A DNA stretch of 64,000 nucleotides from Vibrio tarriae (GCF_002216685.1 NZ_CP022352.1:558001-622000), one strand, 5' to 3'; shown: positions 45,166 through 55,330, counted from the first letter of the stretch. Notes: a model not told the origin generated them from the sequence alone. Made by a program: numbers and translations.

Positions 45166-45795
45166 ATGAACAAACAACTTACTCGTCAAATTGAATTCTT
45201 CCATGATGCGGTCTGTGGCTGGTGTTATGTGCTCAGCCCACGTCTGCGTAAGCTCGCCAAACAGCAAAATATCCAGATTGTGCAGCGCTGTTTTGTGTTG
45301 CAGCGCAGTGATGAAGAGATGATTGAGCGCTTCGGCTCATTAGCGCAGGCCAAAAGTGAAATTCTCAACCACTGGATCGCTTGTCAGCAGGCCGCGGATG
45401 ACAAGACGTTATTCAATATTGAAGGAATGCGCGCTCAACCTTTCCACTATCCGAGCGGTTATTTAGCCGCTGTTGGTGCAAAAGCCGCAGAGCGATTAGC
45501 AGGCAATGAGGCGCATTGGGACTTCTTTGACGAGATCCAACGCTTGCACCTACTGGTGAACGACAACATTGGCGATTTGGAAACGATCGTCAAAGCCGCC
45601 GTCAATATTGGTTTAGATGAAGTGGCGTTTCGCCAGATGTTTCATGCGCAAGAAACGCTTGATGCCGTGGAACAGGATCTCGCATTGGCACGCCAATACC
45701 ACATTCGCAGCATCCCAACCCTTGTTATCAATGGTGAACAAGTGATCTCAAAAGCGCTGACTAACGAAGAGTTAGCACAGATTTTCCTCAACTGA
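45166..45795 (+). CDS. DsbA-fold thiol oxidoreductase-like protein
   Basis: The 209-residue cytoplasmic protein (no signal peptide) has the thioredoxin-fold CxxC in FFHDAVCGWCYVLSPRLRKL and the cis-Pro motif in HIRSIPTLVING. It resembles the FrnE/2-hydroxychromene-2-carboxylate isomerase-like group of DsbA proteins. wrbA follows 30 bp later on the same strand, so both likely form an operon in thiol/quinone redox defence. Precise reaction unknown. Confidence 0.88.
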   Translation: MNKQLTRQIEFFHDAVCGWCYVLSPRLRKLAKQQNIQIVQRCFVLQRSDEEMIERFGSLAQAKSEILNHWIACQQAADDKTLFNIEGMRAQPFHYPSGYLAAVGAKAAERLAGNEAHWDFFDEIQRLHLLVNDNIGDLETIVKAAVNIGLDEVAFRQMFHAQETLDAVEQDLALARQYHIRSIPTLVINGEQVISKALTNEELAQIFLN

Positions 45796-45825
45796 TCGAA
45801 CAATTAAGCATTCAAGGAAACGAAC

Positions 45826-46425
45826 ATGACAAAAGTATTGGTTCTGTATTATTCGAGCTACGGCCACATCGAAACCATGGCAGACTACATTGCCCAAGGT
45901 GCGCGTAGCGTAGAAGGGGTGAGCGTGGACATTCGCCGTGTGCCTGAGTTGGTACCGCAGGAAATTGCGACAAAATCGGGCATCAAGCTGGATCAAGTTG
46001 CGCCGTTGGCGAAAGTTGAGGAACTCGCCGATTATGACGCGATCATCTTTGGCACGCCAACCCGTTTTGGCAACATGGCTGCTCAGATGCGTAATTTTCT
46101 CGATCAAACCGGTGGTTTATGGGCTGCAGGGAAACTGGTTGGTAAAGTGGGCAGTGTATTTACCTCGACAGGTACTGGCGGTGGTAATGAAACGACGATC
46201 CAATCATTCCACACCACTTTATTTCATCATGGCATGGTGGTCGTTGGTTTGCCTTATGGCATTCCGGAAACCATGGATGTCAGCGAAGTGAAAGGCGGTT
46301 CTCCGCTGGGGGCGGCGTGTATTGCCGGGCCTGATGGCAGCCGAGCGCCTTCTGAGAAAGAGCAAGCCACCGCTATATATCAAGGGCGTCACGTTGCGTC
46401 AATTGCTGCCAAACTTGCGCGATAA
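45826..46425 (+). CDS. wrbA: WrbA-type NAD(P)H:quinone oxidoreductase
   Basis: WrbA is an FMN flavodoxin-like protein that reduces quinones by two electrons, avoiding radicals. The 199 residues show the phosphate loop ([22 protein letters not shown]), [25 protein letters not shown] and [30 protein letters not shown] lies upstream. It forms a pair with the DsbA-fold gene. Confidence 0.94.
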   Translation: MTKVLVLYYSSYGHIETMADYIAQGARSVEGVSVDIRRVPELVPQEIATKSGIKLDQVAPLAKVEELADYDAIIFGTPTRFGNMAAQMRNFLDQTGGLWAAGKLVGKVGSVFTSTGTGGGNETTIQSFHTTLFHHGMVVVGLPYGIPETMDVSEVKGGSPLGAACIAGPDGSRAPSEKEQATAIYQGRHVASIAAKLAR

Positions 46426-46605
46426 ATGTCACAGGCGGTGCAGAAGCACCGCGCTTTTACAGAGTGTAATCAAATATCTTTCTTGCCACTTTCGGTTCGG
46501 TATACTCTTTTTCCATTTACTGCCATTGACGGCATTAATAAAGCGCGTAGCGATGAGGTTAGTGGGTTACGCACGCGCTGAAAATGGGATGAGAAGGATA
46601 CGAGA

Positions 46606-47505
46606 ATGTCAGCAAGGATCTCTCTGGAAATGTGGCGTGCGTTTATCGCTGTCGCGGAACATGGCAGCACAGTCAAAGCTGCTGAGCAGTTGCACAAAAG
46701 CCAGTCAGCCATTTCTCACAGCATCAACAAAATGGCAACCATGCTGGGTCAAGAGCTGTTTATCATAGAAGGTCGCCAGTCGGTGCTCACTGAGCTTGGT
46801 AAACAGCTTCTGCCTAAAGCACAAGAACTGCACCACAATGCATTGCAAATCGAAAAGCTGGCGATGAAATTTCAAGGCGAACTTGCGCAGGAAATCAGCA
46901 TTGCTGTGGATGTATTATTGCCTGCCCGTTTTGTGTTGGAAGTGATCGACCGCTTTCATTTGGTTTATCCGCATATCTCACTGCGTGTTTATGAAACCGC
47001 ATTGTCCGGTGCTTCACAACTACTTAATGATGGCAGTGTTTCTCTTGCTATCGCTAGCTCGTTGCCTAAAGGCATCATTCTTGAATCCTTGTTTGAAGTG
47101 GACATGCTGTGTGTTTGCGCCAGTGATTTCGAGTTGGCGCAACGAAAAAACATCATGCAGGCAGAGCTGAAAACGTTTCGTCATATTGTGATTCGGGATT
47201 CTGGCAATCAGGATGTGGATAGCGGTTGGATCGGTTCCCACTTACGTTTAACCGTGACTCATCCTAGTACCGCACTCAGTAGCATTATTGATGGTATCGG
47301 GTTTGGTTGGCTACCGAAGCACCTAGTTCAGCCATACTTAAATGATGGACGTTTGGTGTTGGTGGATCTCGAACATGGGCAAAAGCGCAGCGTAAAATTT
47401 CAATTGGGCATGAGAGCAGATTCATTGCAAAACAGCGAGTTGATGACCTTATTTGAATTTTTTAACGCCTTGTGCACCATGCCAACGGTGTTGAATGAAG
47501 AGTGA
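46606..47505 (+). CDS. LysR-family transcriptional regulator
   Basis: The 299-residue protein has the winged HTH (EMWRAFIAVAEHGSTVKAAEQLHKSQSAISHSINKMATMLG) and a ligand-binding domain. AGAAGGA precedes the ATG. It lies 180 bp after wrbA in the same direction and could control that operon or the rhodanese gene that follows. Effector unknown. Confidence 0.9.
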   Translation: MSARISLEMWRAFIAVAEHGSTVKAAEQLHKSQSAISHSINKMATMLGQELFIIEGRQSVLTELGKQLLPKAQELHHNALQIEKLAMKFQGELAQEISIAVDVLLPARFVLEVIDRFHLVYPHISLRVYETALSGASQLLNDGSVSLAIASSLPKGIILESLFEVDMLCVCASDFELAQRKNIMQAELKTFRHIVIRDSGNQDVDSGWIGSHLRLTVTHPSTALSSIIDGIGFGWLPKHLVQPYLNDGRLVLVDLEHGQKRSVKFQLGMRADSLQNSELMTLFEFFNALCTMPTVLNEE

Positions 47506-47631
47506 CAATTGAGCGATGAAATAAGCTAGGTTCATCGAATAAAACCAAGATCTTTTTCTTCGCAGCAGCTTGGTTTGCTTATCCACCTTGTGGCACACTG
47601 CATGCTCATTAAACCGACAAGGAGAAGTCGA

Positions 47632-48028
47632 ATGTCTAGTGCCGTATCTCGCGTGCCTGCGGCGTCCAGTGCCGATGCTCTGGCGCATTTTGAAGCGTTG
47701 TTGCAGTTTGAAACCGATTGTTGGGACGTGCACCACGCGATCACCAATGAAAGACAAGATTTTGTGTTACTCGATGTTCGCGGTGAAGCCCTGTATGCCG
47801 AAGGACATGTGCCATACGCCATCAGCTTGCCGCACTCACGCTTGAACGAAAAAAACCTTAGCCGATTACCCTATGGACACACTGTTTGTGGTCTATTGCG
47901 CGGGGCCTCACTGCAATGGCACTGAAAAAGCGGCGATTCGCTTAGCCAAATTAGGTCGCCCAGTGAAGAAAATGATCGGCGGTGTGACCGGTTGGTTGGA
48001 CGAAGGTTTTACGTTGGTTACTGAGTAA
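47632..48028 (+). pseudogene. rhodanese-like protein, frameshifted before the active-site cysteine
   Basis: The gene starts at the ATG at 47632 (AAGGAG 7 bases upstream) with rhodanese N-terminal features (DFVLLDVRGEALYAEGHVPYAISLPHSRL). At about 47865-47872 the frame changes: the first frame runs to a stop at 47925, whereas another frame from there gives PMDTLFVVYCAGPHCNGTEK and on to GGVTGWLDEGFTLVTE, ending at 48028. That second part holds the active-site Cys and the family C-terminus. One extra T in CGATTACCC explains the shift. As written the protein is inactive; sequencing error remains possible. Confidence 0.85.
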
Positions 48029-48222
48029 CGTGTTTCGACACTCCACCATTTGGATGCCATGTAAGATAAGCGGTCGCCTTTGTAAGCGGCCGCTGGTCGT
48101 TTTTATTGGTGAGTGAGTCTAAATTTCTGATAAGCCCGTTCGGGCGAAACGTTTCTATTGCGAAAAATTGCTGAACTGATACCGTCAGTGTCATTCGATA
48201 CATCGCAGTACAAGGGAACGAA

Positions 48223-48945
48223 ATGGAGTATTTAGGCGCGAGTGCGTGGATTGCCATGCTATTGGTTTTCATGGGTTCCTTTGTGCAGACCGCGATCGGC
48301 TTTGGGCTCGCGGTCGTTGCATCGCCGCTGCTGTTTCTTATTTCGCCGGATTATGTGCCATCACCAATCTGCTTAGTCGCGTTGTTTATTTCGGTGCTCA
48401 ATGCGATGAAACATCGCGAGAGTATTTCGATTGGCGGCTTAAAAATGGCCTTAATCGGGCGCATTCCGGGATCGATTGTGGGTGGTTTGCTGCTGATGTG
48501 GATTTCCACGCAGGCGTTGGCGCTGTGGCTTGGCTTGTTGGTGCTGTTTGCGGTGGCGGTAAGTTTGCTGCCACTGCGCATTGAGCCGAACCCAACTCGA
48601 ATGGGGATTGCGGGATTTTTCTCGGGCGTATTTGGTACCAGCAGTGGCATCGGCGGTCCTCCTATGGCGCTCCTGCTGCAGCATCAAGAAGCTAATCAAT
48701 TGCGCGGTAATTTGTCAGCCTTCTTCGTGTTTAGCTCGATCATCTCTTTGATGGTGCAGTGGCCGACGGGTTTTTTAACGTGGCACCATGTGCTACTGAC
48801 TCTGCCGCTGCTCCCCGCCGCATGGCTGGGCTATGTGTTAGCTCGTAAAACCACTCACTCATTGCCGAAAGAAAAAATTCGCTTTGCGGCGCTGGCGCTC
48901 TGTTTGGTGAGTGGTGCGACTGCGGTGTGGCATGGATTTTTCTGA
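48223..48945 (+). CDS. TauE/SafE-family sulfite/anion exporter-like membrane protein
   Basis: The 240-residue protein has seven or eight transmembrane segments and the family motif pattern (VQTAIGFGLAVVASPLLFLI in the first half, SGVFGTSSGIGGPPMALLLQHQ in the second). AAGGGAACG precedes the start. Being next to a rhodanese gene suggests a link to sulfur compounds, which is inference. Confidence 0.88.
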   Translation: MEYLGASAWIAMLLVFMGSFVQTAIGFGLAVVASPLLFLISPDYVPSPICLVALFISVLNAMKHRESISIGGLKMALIGRIPGSIVGGLLLMWISTQALALWLGLLVLFAVAVSLLPLRIEPNPTRMGIAGFFSGVFGTSSGIGGPPMALLLQHQEANQLRGNLSAFFVFSSIISLMVQWPTGFLTWHHVLLTLPLLPAAWLGYVLARKTTHSLPKEKIRFAALALCLVSGATAVWHGFF

Positions 48946-49020
48946 TCATTCATTTTCTGTTCATGGTCGCCGAATTAGCGTTAGGCGCATGAAACACCTT
49001 CAACAACGTGAGGTAAGGTA

Positions 49021-49452
49021 ATGTTAAGAACACTAGGCAACATTATTTGGTTTTTATGCGGTGGCATAGTGATGGGATTGGCTTGGTGGCTATTTGGCGT
49101 GCTGGCGTTTATCAGCATCATTGGTATTCCGTGGGGACGTGCTTGCTTCGTAATGGGGAATTTCTCATTTTGGCCGTTTGGTTATGAAGCCATTTCCCGT
49201 GATGAATTGACTGATCAAACCGACATAGGTACCAGTGGCTTTGGCGTTTTGGGCAATATTATTTGGTTTATTTTGGCCGGTTTTTGGTTGGCGGTGGGGC
49301 ATATTTTGTCTGCGGTGGCCTGTTTTATCACCATCATCGGCATTCCGTTTGCCCTGCAGCATTTAAAATTGGCGGTAATCTCATTGGCGCCGATTGGTAA
49401 AACCGTGGTGCCAATTGAAGAGGCCGCGCGAGCGCGTTATCGCGCTCGTTAA
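49021..49452 (+). CDS. YccF-family inner-membrane protein
   Basis: The 143-residue protein carries two copies of a short membrane domain, each beginning LGNIIWF (at the start and near residue 75), with IIGIPW/IIGIPFA repeats and five or so hydrophobic stretches. This is the YccF domain arrangement. Its function is unknown. It overlaps the convergent nuclease-like gene by 4 bp at the 3' end. Confidence 0.88.
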   Translation: MLRTLGNIIWFLCGGIVMGLAWWLFGVLAFISIIGIPWGRACFVMGNFSFWPFGYEAISRDELTDQTDIGTSGFGVLGNIIWFILAGFWLAVGHILSAVACFITIIGIPFALQHLKLAVISLAPIGKTVVPIEEAARARYRAR

Positions 49453-50315
49453 TACGCTTTAATGCCGAATTCACGCAATTTGGCGGGTAAAATGTCATCC
49501 AGTTGCGTGATCTCATGAGATTGGATCTCAATCAGTGCTAACCCGTGTGCTTGATAAAGTGCGCGGGTTTTTTGTTGCTCACTCGGGGCAATGTCACCTT
49601 CATCTGTTCCCCAAAATTGCAAATAGACCTTGCCGCTTGGCAGATAAAAATCACTGGTCACTTCTTCTTCAATCGGCAGTGGGCGCTGATAAGCGTGTAC
49701 CACGCCAGCCAGATACAGCCAGTTATCAATCAGCAGTTCACCCGTTGAACGCACATAATGCCCATCCAAAGTACGGTGTTTGGCAGCAAACTTCTGGCGA
49801 AAGCTGGAATAAGATTTATCGGTCGCGTGAGCCTGTGCTTCTTGGCCGAGAAATTCCACCACGGATTGGCGTAAGTGGCGGTTACGCAGGATGGCTTCAT
49901 GCCAGACCACAAACCCATTACCTGAGCTTTTCTCTTCACGCTGCTGCGCTCCGGCACGTAGGCCGCTCTCGGTGGCGTGCCACCCCGACTCGCTGCGCGC
50001 TATCCAGCCTAATTCACTGAATAACTGATTCATTTTCTTCGGGTTTAATTTGAAGTATTCCCCGACTTGCGTGGCGGTGAGTGTCTGGCCTGAAGTGGCG
50101 TGTAAGTCGATCAGCAAGTTTTCCGGCCAGACAATAAAACGCCCATACTTAGGGTGCTGGGCATATTCTCCCCCAAATTTGGTGCCGAGATCGGTCAATA
50201 TCCACTGCTCATCGTGGCGATGGATGTAACCTGCGGTTTTCAAATCCTGAAACAGCTGTTTGGCATCTTGCTGGCGCTTTTTTGCCAAGGCGGAGGTGGA
50301 AAGTTTGTTGACCAT
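49449..50315 (-). CDS. protein with winged-helix-like N-terminus and PD-(D/E)XK nuclease-like C-terminus
   Basis: The 288-residue protein begins with a helix-turn-helix-like region (AKQLFQDLKTAGYIHRHDEQWILTDLGTKFGG, then ATQVGEYFKLNPKKMNQLFSELGWI). The second half has the restriction-endonuclease-like pattern STGELLIDNWLYLAGV, then VTSDFYLPSGKVYLQFWG, where the Glu and Asp are in place but the residue usually Glu in the third strand is Gln. The loss could weaken catalysis. Similar genes are sometimes annotated as glycerol kinase, which nothing here supports. It follows the MocA-type gene on the same strand by 16 bp. Function unknown. Confidence 0.6.
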   Translation of the reverse strand: MVNKLSTSALAKKRQQDAKQLFQDLKTAGYIHRHDEQWILTDLGTKFGGEYAQHPKYGRFIVWPENLLIDLHATSGQTLTATQVGEYFKLNPKKMNQLFSELGWIARSESGWHATESGLRAGAQQREEKSSGNGFVVWHEAILRNRHLRQSVVEFLGQEAQAHATDKSYSSFRQKFAAKHRTLDGHYVRSTGELLIDNWLYLAGVVHAYQRPLPIEEEVTSDFYLPSGKVYLQFWGTDEGDIAPSEQQKTRALYQAHGLALIEIQSHEITQLDDILPAKLREFGIKAY

Positions 50316-50331
50316 GCGAACTTCCTTTGTG

Positions 50332-51252
50332 TTACTGACTTAAGTGCTGACAAATGGCATCAGCCAGTTGGTGACTGGCTAAGTTACGTTCAATGATATG
50401 AGTGGGTAGTTTGCCTGCCGCTGCAACCTGTAACCAATCTTGCACCATAGCTTCAAAGCCTTTACTGGCGAGCATCGGTGTCCAATCTTTTAAGGCCACT
50501 CGACTTTCTTGGTTATCTCGCCACCTTTTTCCTTGAGTAAAGGAATCAAACTGATAAGCCACATTGTCATAGCTCGCGGTCACCTGTTCGGTAGTGATAC
50601 CAAACTGACGGTTCATCGAAGCGTGCAGTAAGGTATCGCCCGCTTGCCATTGAACATCAAGGCGTGCAAGTTGCCCGCCGCTGATGTGATGGGTCAAATG
50701 AATATCGTCTAAGTTGCGTTGACGCGAAAGGTTGACGCTATCTAGAGGATGAATGAAATCATCAAACACAAACGTGCGAATATCGCCGGGCAGGGCATGG
50801 CGATGTTTTTCCCAACGTAGTGAACGCAGTGCACCGCATTCCTGTTGGTGCAGCTCGGGCAGATGTTGGTTATAAAGCGGGATATGGCGACGGTTAAATC
50901 CGACATAAAGTGGCTGGCGATGCTTTTCGGCAAGCTCATACAAGGTTTCACATTCTTGTGCGCTCGCCGCGAGCGGTTTATCGACAAAGGTTGGAATGCC
51001 TTGAGCGAGGAAAAAGGCCGCCAAGGTGCTGTGTACCTCTGTTGCGGCGTGGATCATCACCGCCTCGACACCATGCTTCAACACATCACGATAGTCAGTG
51101 CATGCGGCACTGACTCGATAGCGTGCAGCCAATGCTTGCAGAGTGTGCGAGTTGCGAGTACATAAAATCAGTTCAACATCGGGTAGTTGGGCTAATACGG
51201 GCAGGTAGGCTTTTTGGGCGATATCCCCTAGACCAATCATAGCGATTTTCAT
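50332..51252 (-). CDS. Gfo/Idh/MocA-family oxidoreductase
   Basis: The 306-residue NAD(P)-dependent oxidoreductase has the N-terminal Rossmann motif (MKIAMIGLGDIAQKAYLPVLAQ), the conserved (E)KPLA-type motif as VDKPLAAS and the C-terminal alpha/beta domain with FDDFIHPLDSVN. Such enzymes act on sugars or related polyols. It is probably co-transcribed with the nuclease-like gene downstream. Substrate unknown. Confidence 0.9.
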   Translation of the reverse strand: MKIAMIGLGDIAQKAYLPVLAQLPDVELILCTRNSHTLQALAARYRVSAACTDYRDVLKHGVEAVMIHAATEVHSTLAAFFLAQGIPTFVDKPLAASAQECETLYELAEKHRQPLYVGFNRRHIPLYNQHLPELHQQECGALRSLRWEKHRHALPGDIRTFVFDDFIHPLDSVNLSRQRNLDDIHLTHHISGGQLARLDVQWQAGDTLLHASMNRQFGITTEQVTASYDNVAYQFDSFTQGKRWRDNQESRVALKDWTPMLASKGFEAMVQDWLQVAAAGKLPTHIIERNLASHQLADAICQHLSQ

Positions 51253-51367
51253 GCTTCACTCATCTGTCATCCGAAATAGGTCTCAGGCTAACACGATACG
51301 CAAACAAGATGAAAAATGGATGTGGAAGTTGAGCGGAGATCACGCGAAATCGGCGTGCACCTAAACG

Positions 51368-51898
51368 TTAAAACGGGCTGTCTTTGTTGAGTGCATTACA
51401 AATTTGAATGATTGCCAGAGAGAGCCCAGATTTGATCACTTGTTGTTGGCGCTGCAACTGCAGGTGGTAAAAGCTGAGGTCAATATCGTCATCGGGCTCC
51501 ACCACGTTTAAGTGCAACATGCCCATTTTTTTGACCAGATTGAGTGCTTTGATTGGCGCAAGAATTTGCGGGTCAGTGAATTGGTACTCGGTGGCATCAT
51601 GGTTGAGCTGATTACGCAGTTTGATCAGGTGTTCAATATCGTGGAATACCTCATCTGGGATCACGCCCAAACCAAACAAAAGTTTTAGGCGAACGGTAAG
51701 ATCACCCAGCGGCCCTGTATCGTGCAAGAGTGGTTCGACTACGGATTTCACCGCGAAATTGTCTTTACGGAAAATACGTTGCATCAGTGCATCAATGGCT
51801 TCGGTTAGCACATCAACCGTTGTAATGAAGAATCCTCGTACCGTGTGGGTCTGATTCAAGCGCTCCAGAATGTCGGATTCGTTAATTTTTTCTGCCAT
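51368..51898 (-). CDS. mtlR: mannitol operon repressor MtlR
   Basis: MtlR represses mannitol uptake genes. The 176-residue helical protein (MAEKINESDILERLNQTHTVRGFF to CNALNKDSPF) matches the MtlR family. I use the ATG at 51898, the usual start, although an in-frame ATG exists 17 codons earlier; neither has a strong ribosome-binding site. It is the last gene of mtlA-mtlD-mtlR, 99 bp after mtlD. Confidence 0.9.
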   Translation of the reverse strand: MAEKINESDILERLNQTHTVRGFFITTVDVLTEAIDALMQRIFRKDNFAVKSVVEPLLHDTGPLGDLTVRLKLLFGLGVIPDEVFHDIEHLIKLRNQLNHDATEYQFTDPQILAPIKALNLVKKMGMLHLNVVEPDDDIDLSFYHLQLQRQQQVIKSGLSLAIIQICNALNKDSPF

Positions 51899-51997
51899 AA
51901 ACTGATCTGTTGTTGAGTTAAGTCGAGAGCGAGTGACAGCTCTCGACATTTTAAGACTACCGATAACCGCATTTTTTCAAACGGTTATCCTGATACT

Positions 51998-53152
51998 TCA
52001 ATCCATTTGTTGATAGAGAGCTTCAATTTGTTGCGCTTCAATACTGTCTGCTGCCAACCCTGTATAGCGGGCAAGTGTAGAGCGAATGCCTTCTTTTTCA
52101 ATACTTTGTTGTAATTCGACGGCTTGGGGATCACTGCTATTGCGATATTTCAGCGCTGCGGCAATCCCTTTCAATAACATGCTGTTTGGTAAGCCGTACT
52201 CAATTGTACCGAGTAAAGGTTTGATTAATCTATCATTTGTGCCAAGTTTTCTCAGCGGTTGGCGCCCAACGCGATCCACTTCATCCACCAGATAAGGATT
52301 GGCAAAGCGGCTTAGGATTTTCTCGATGTAGGCGCTGTGCAGGGCGCGATCAAAACCATAGCGGCGGATCAGCACTTCACCGCTCTCCTGCATCGCTTGT
52401 TTCACCTGTGCATGAATGCTCGGATCTTCAATCGCTTCACGGATGGTGCGGTGACCTTTTAAACAGCCCAGATAAGCCGTCACACAGTGACCTGTGTTGA
52501 GGGTAAACAGTTTGCGCTCGACAAACGCCATCAGATTGTTCGTTTTTTCCATCCCCTCAATTTGTGGGATCTCGCCTTTAAACTGCTGCTCATCAACAAT
52601 CCATTCGCTGAAGCTTTCTACGGTCACTTCCAGCGGGTCGTCGTTAGCCGCTTGCAACGGTGGCACAATGCGATCGACTGCGGAATCCACAAAGCCCACT
52701 AATGCATCGGCTTGTTGTTGTTCTTCGGTAGTGAGGAATTGATACACCTGCTGCTTAAGGTGAGTCGTGCCGCGCACCATATTTTCACAGGCGATGATAT
52801 TGAGCGGTTGCGTATTACCCGCAGCAAAGCGAGCGCTCAAACCCTTGGCGATGGTTTTGGCAATAATATCGAGTACCGTTGGCCCCACTGCTGTGGTGAC
52901 TAAATCGGTTTTGATAATCCGCTCGATCAAAGCCTCACTGGCACTGTTGACAGCGGTGACGTGGCTAACGGTTTCCATTTTGCATTCGCTACCGACCACT
53001 TTGACTTTGTATGCTTGTTGATGACTTAGTTGATCCACGAGAGGCTCGTTGACATCGGCGAAGGTGACGGCAATGTCCGCATCCGCCAGAAGTTTGCCAA
53101 TAAAACCGCGGCCAATGTTGCCTGCACCAAAATGAACTGCATTCTTTTTCAT
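51998..53152 (-). CDS. mtlD: mannitol-1-phosphate 5-dehydrogenase
   Basis: MtlD oxidises mannitol 1-phosphate to fructose 6-phosphate with NAD+. The 384 residues start with the Rossmann motif ([23 protein letters not shown]) and show the catalytic-domain pattern [21 protein letters not shown] typical of the long-chain mannitol dehydrogenases. AGGTAGG lies upstream. It is the second gene of the mtl operon. Confidence 0.95.
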   Translation of the reverse strand: MKKNAVHFGAGNIGRGFIGKLLADADIAVTFADVNEPLVDQLSHQQAYKVKVVGSECKMETVSHVTAVNSASEALIERIIKTDLVTTAVGPTVLDIIAKTIAKGLSARFAAGNTQPLNIIACENMVRGTTHLKQQVYQFLTTEEQQQADALVGFVDSAVDRIVPPLQAANDDPLEVTVESFSEWIVDEQQFKGEIPQIEGMEKTNNLMAFVERKLFTLNTGHCVTAYLGCLKGHRTIREAIEDPSIHAQVKQAMQESGEVLIRRYGFDRALHSAYIEKILSRFANPYLVDEVDRVGRQPLRKLGTNDRLIKPLLGTIEYGLPNSMLLKGIAAALKYRNSSDPQAVELQQSIEKEGIRSTLARYTGLAADSIEAQQIEALYQQMD

Positions 53153-53252
53153 CTTTACCTACCTCAATGTTGAATATTTCTCTCACTGCCTGAGGTGAGG
53201 TCAGCCACATAGGGGGCGTCGCTGACCTCGTTTTGCCTCAGGAGCAAAAACG

Positions 53253-55202
53253 TTATGCCGCTTGGCTGGTGGCCAAAATGCTCAATACATCACTCACATC
53301 CTTGGTGGAGGTGAGTTTATCGATAGCATTTGGGTCATCGAGGGCATTGGTAATGGTGGTAATGACTTGAATATGTTCATCATTCTTGGCCGCGATACCA
53401 ATCACGAGTTTGGCGACATCGCCGCTGTCTTCACTAAAGGCTACGCCTTGTGGGTATTGGCAAATCACAATGCCGGTTTTAATCACGCGATCTTTGGCAT
53501 CCACAGTACCGTGCGGTACGGCAATAGATTCACCGAGGTAGGTCGAAACCAGCTTTTCACGCTCGAACATGGCATCGACGTACTCTGGGTGGGCGTAACC
53601 CAGTTCAACTAATTTGTTACCAGCGAAGCGAATCGCCTCTTCTTTATTTTTGGCGTTCAGGCCAAGGTGAATGTTCTCTTTTTGCAGTTGGAATACGCTT
53701 GGCTGCTGTACTTCATAGCTGTCATCGTTAGCAGCCAGAATCGAAGGCTTGATCAGCTGACTATCGTTGGCCGCTTGGCGCTTTGCGGCGATAAGCTGAG
53801 TCACGAGCTGGCTGTATAGCGCACTGTCTAGGAAGTTATTGAGTGAAATATGCTCGGCATTTGGCGCATGTTTGCGTGCACGGTCTGTCAAATCTTGATG
53901 GGTAATCACGATATCCACATCCGCGGGCAGTGAGTTAATCGCCATATTGGTCACTTTGACAGGCAAGCCGACTTCCTGCACTTTTTTGCGCAACATGCTC
54001 GCACCCATGGCACTGGAACCCATACCCGCATCACAAGCGACGATGATGCTTTGTACATTCGCCATGTCGATTTTTTTGCTTTGAGTAGCTGCTGGTGCCG
54101 CTTGACCTTTTGAACCCGCTTTCATCTCTTGCATTTTCGAGGTGGCTTTCACCAACGCGTCTTTATCGCCATCTTGTTCTGTCGAGGTTTGTGCTTTCAT
54201 CAGTAGCGCTGCGACGGCGAAAGAAACCGCTGCTGCTGCAAAGATAGAGCACAGCACGCCTAAGATTGAGCCCTTATTGGTCATCAGCAGAACCGCGAAA
54301 ATCGAGCCGGGAGAGGCTGGAGATACCAGACCTGCATTAAATACGGTGAGCGTAAACACACCGGTCATACCGCCCGCAATCGCCGCCAAAATCAGGCGTG
54401 GATTCATCAGGATGTAAGGGAAATAGATTTCGTGGATACCACCAAAGAAGTGGATGATGGTCGCGCCGCCCGCGGTTTGGCGAGCCGTACCCTTACCAAA
54501 CACCATGTAGGCAAGCAAAATACCAAGGCCAGGACCTGGGTTGGCTTCAATCAAGAAGAAAATAGATTGGCCTGTTTCATTGGCTTGTTGGATCCCCAGT
54601 GGTGAGAAAATACCGTGGTTGATCGCGTTGTTGAGGAACAGGATTTTGGCTGGCTCAACAAAGATGGACGTCAGAGGGAGCAGGTGAGCGGTTACGAGGA
54701 AGTTAACCCCAGCCGCTAATGCGCCTGACAACACTTTCACAAATGGGCCGATCAGGAAGAAGGCGATGATGGCACAGAGCATCCCAATGATGCCGGCTGA
54801 GAAGTTGTTCACCAACATTTCAAAGCCACTACGTACTTTGCCATCCACTTTGTTATCGAAAGTTTTGATCGCCCAACCGCCCATTGGGCCGACGATCATT
54901 GCGCCCATGAACATGGGAATATCAGTACCGACAATCACGCCCATCGTGGTGATGGCGCCCACCACCGCACCGCGCTCGCCGCCGACCAGTTTACCGCCGG
55001 TATAACCGATCAAAAGCGGCAGTAAATACGTAATCATAGGGCCAACCAAAGAGGCTAACGTCTCATTGGGTACCCAACCTGTTGGAATGAAAAGCGCAGT
55101 AATAAAACCCCACGCAATAAAAGCGCCGATATTCGGCATGACCATGTTTGATAAGAAACGGCCAAAATTTTGTATCTTGACCTTGGCGTCTGATGATATC
55201 AT
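53253..55202 (-). CDS. mtlA: mannitol-specific PTS enzyme IICBA
   Basis: MtlA imports mannitol and phosphorylates it. The 649 residues hold a IIC membrane domain (1-345, with GGIHEIYFPYILMNP), a IIB domain with the phospho-Cys in SIIVACDAGMGSSAMGASML (about 385) and a IIA domain with the active His in ESIAVPHGTVDAKDRV (about 565). It is first in the operon; its 5' leader overlaps the antisense MtlS RNA region. A CRP-like site lies about 340 bp upstream. Confidence 0.96.
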   Translation of the reverse strand: MISSDAKVKIQNFGRFLSNMVMPNIGAFIAWGFITALFIPTGWVPNETLASLVGPMITYLLPLLIGYTGGKLVGGERGAVVGAITTMGVIVGTDIPMFMGAMIVGPMGGWAIKTFDNKVDGKVRSGFEMLVNNFSAGIIGMLCAIIAFFLIGPFVKVLSGALAAGVNFLVTAHLLPLTSIFVEPAKILFLNNAINHGIFSPLGIQQANETGQSIFFLIEANPGPGLGILLAYMVFGKGTARQTAGGATIIHFFGGIHEIYFPYILMNPRLILAAIAGGMTGVFTLTVFNAGLVSPASPGSIFAVLLMTNKGSILGVLCSIFAAAAVSFAVAALLMKAQTSTEQDGDKDALVKATSKMQEMKAGSKGQAAPAATQSKKIDMANVQSIIVACDAGMGSSAMGASMLRKKVQEVGLPVKVTNMAINSLPADVDIVITHQDLTDRARKHAPNAEHISLNNFLDSALYSQLVTQLIAAKRQAANDSQLIKPSILAANDDSYEVQQPSVFQLQKENIHLGLNAKNKEEAIRFAGNKLVELGYAHPEYVDAMFEREKLVSTYLGESIAVPHGTVDAKDRVIKTGIVICQYPQGVAFSEDSGDVAKLVIGIAAKNDEHIQVITTITNALDDPNAIDKLTSTKDVSDVLSILATSQAA

Positions 55203-55330
55203 CGCGTCCCCCGTTGGATGTTCCGTTTGAATTTAATCGTAGTAACGGTTTGGCAAAAAACCGTTGATTGCTTAGTACACAATCACTCTACCACACAAAT
55301 TTCGAATGGAATCACCAACGGGTTTTTTGT
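55203..55330 (+). ncRNA. mtlS: region expected to encode MtlS, antisense RNA to the mtlA leader
   Basis: In V. cholerae the ~120-nt MtlS RNA is transcribed opposite the mtlA 5' leader and lowers MtlA synthesis in cells grown without mannitol. This non-coding interval occupies that position. A CCGTTGG (55211-55217) can pair with CCAACGG at about 55315 just before a TTTTTT run, and AACGGTTT/AAACCGTT forms a local hairpin. Exact ends are not determined from sequence; the call rests on position plus known biology. Confidence 0.55.

Noticed and set aside
47860..47880. Programmed ribosomal frameshift in the rhodanese gene
   Set aside because: There is no slippery heptamer, pseudoknot or stop-codon context of known programmed sites; an indel is simpler.
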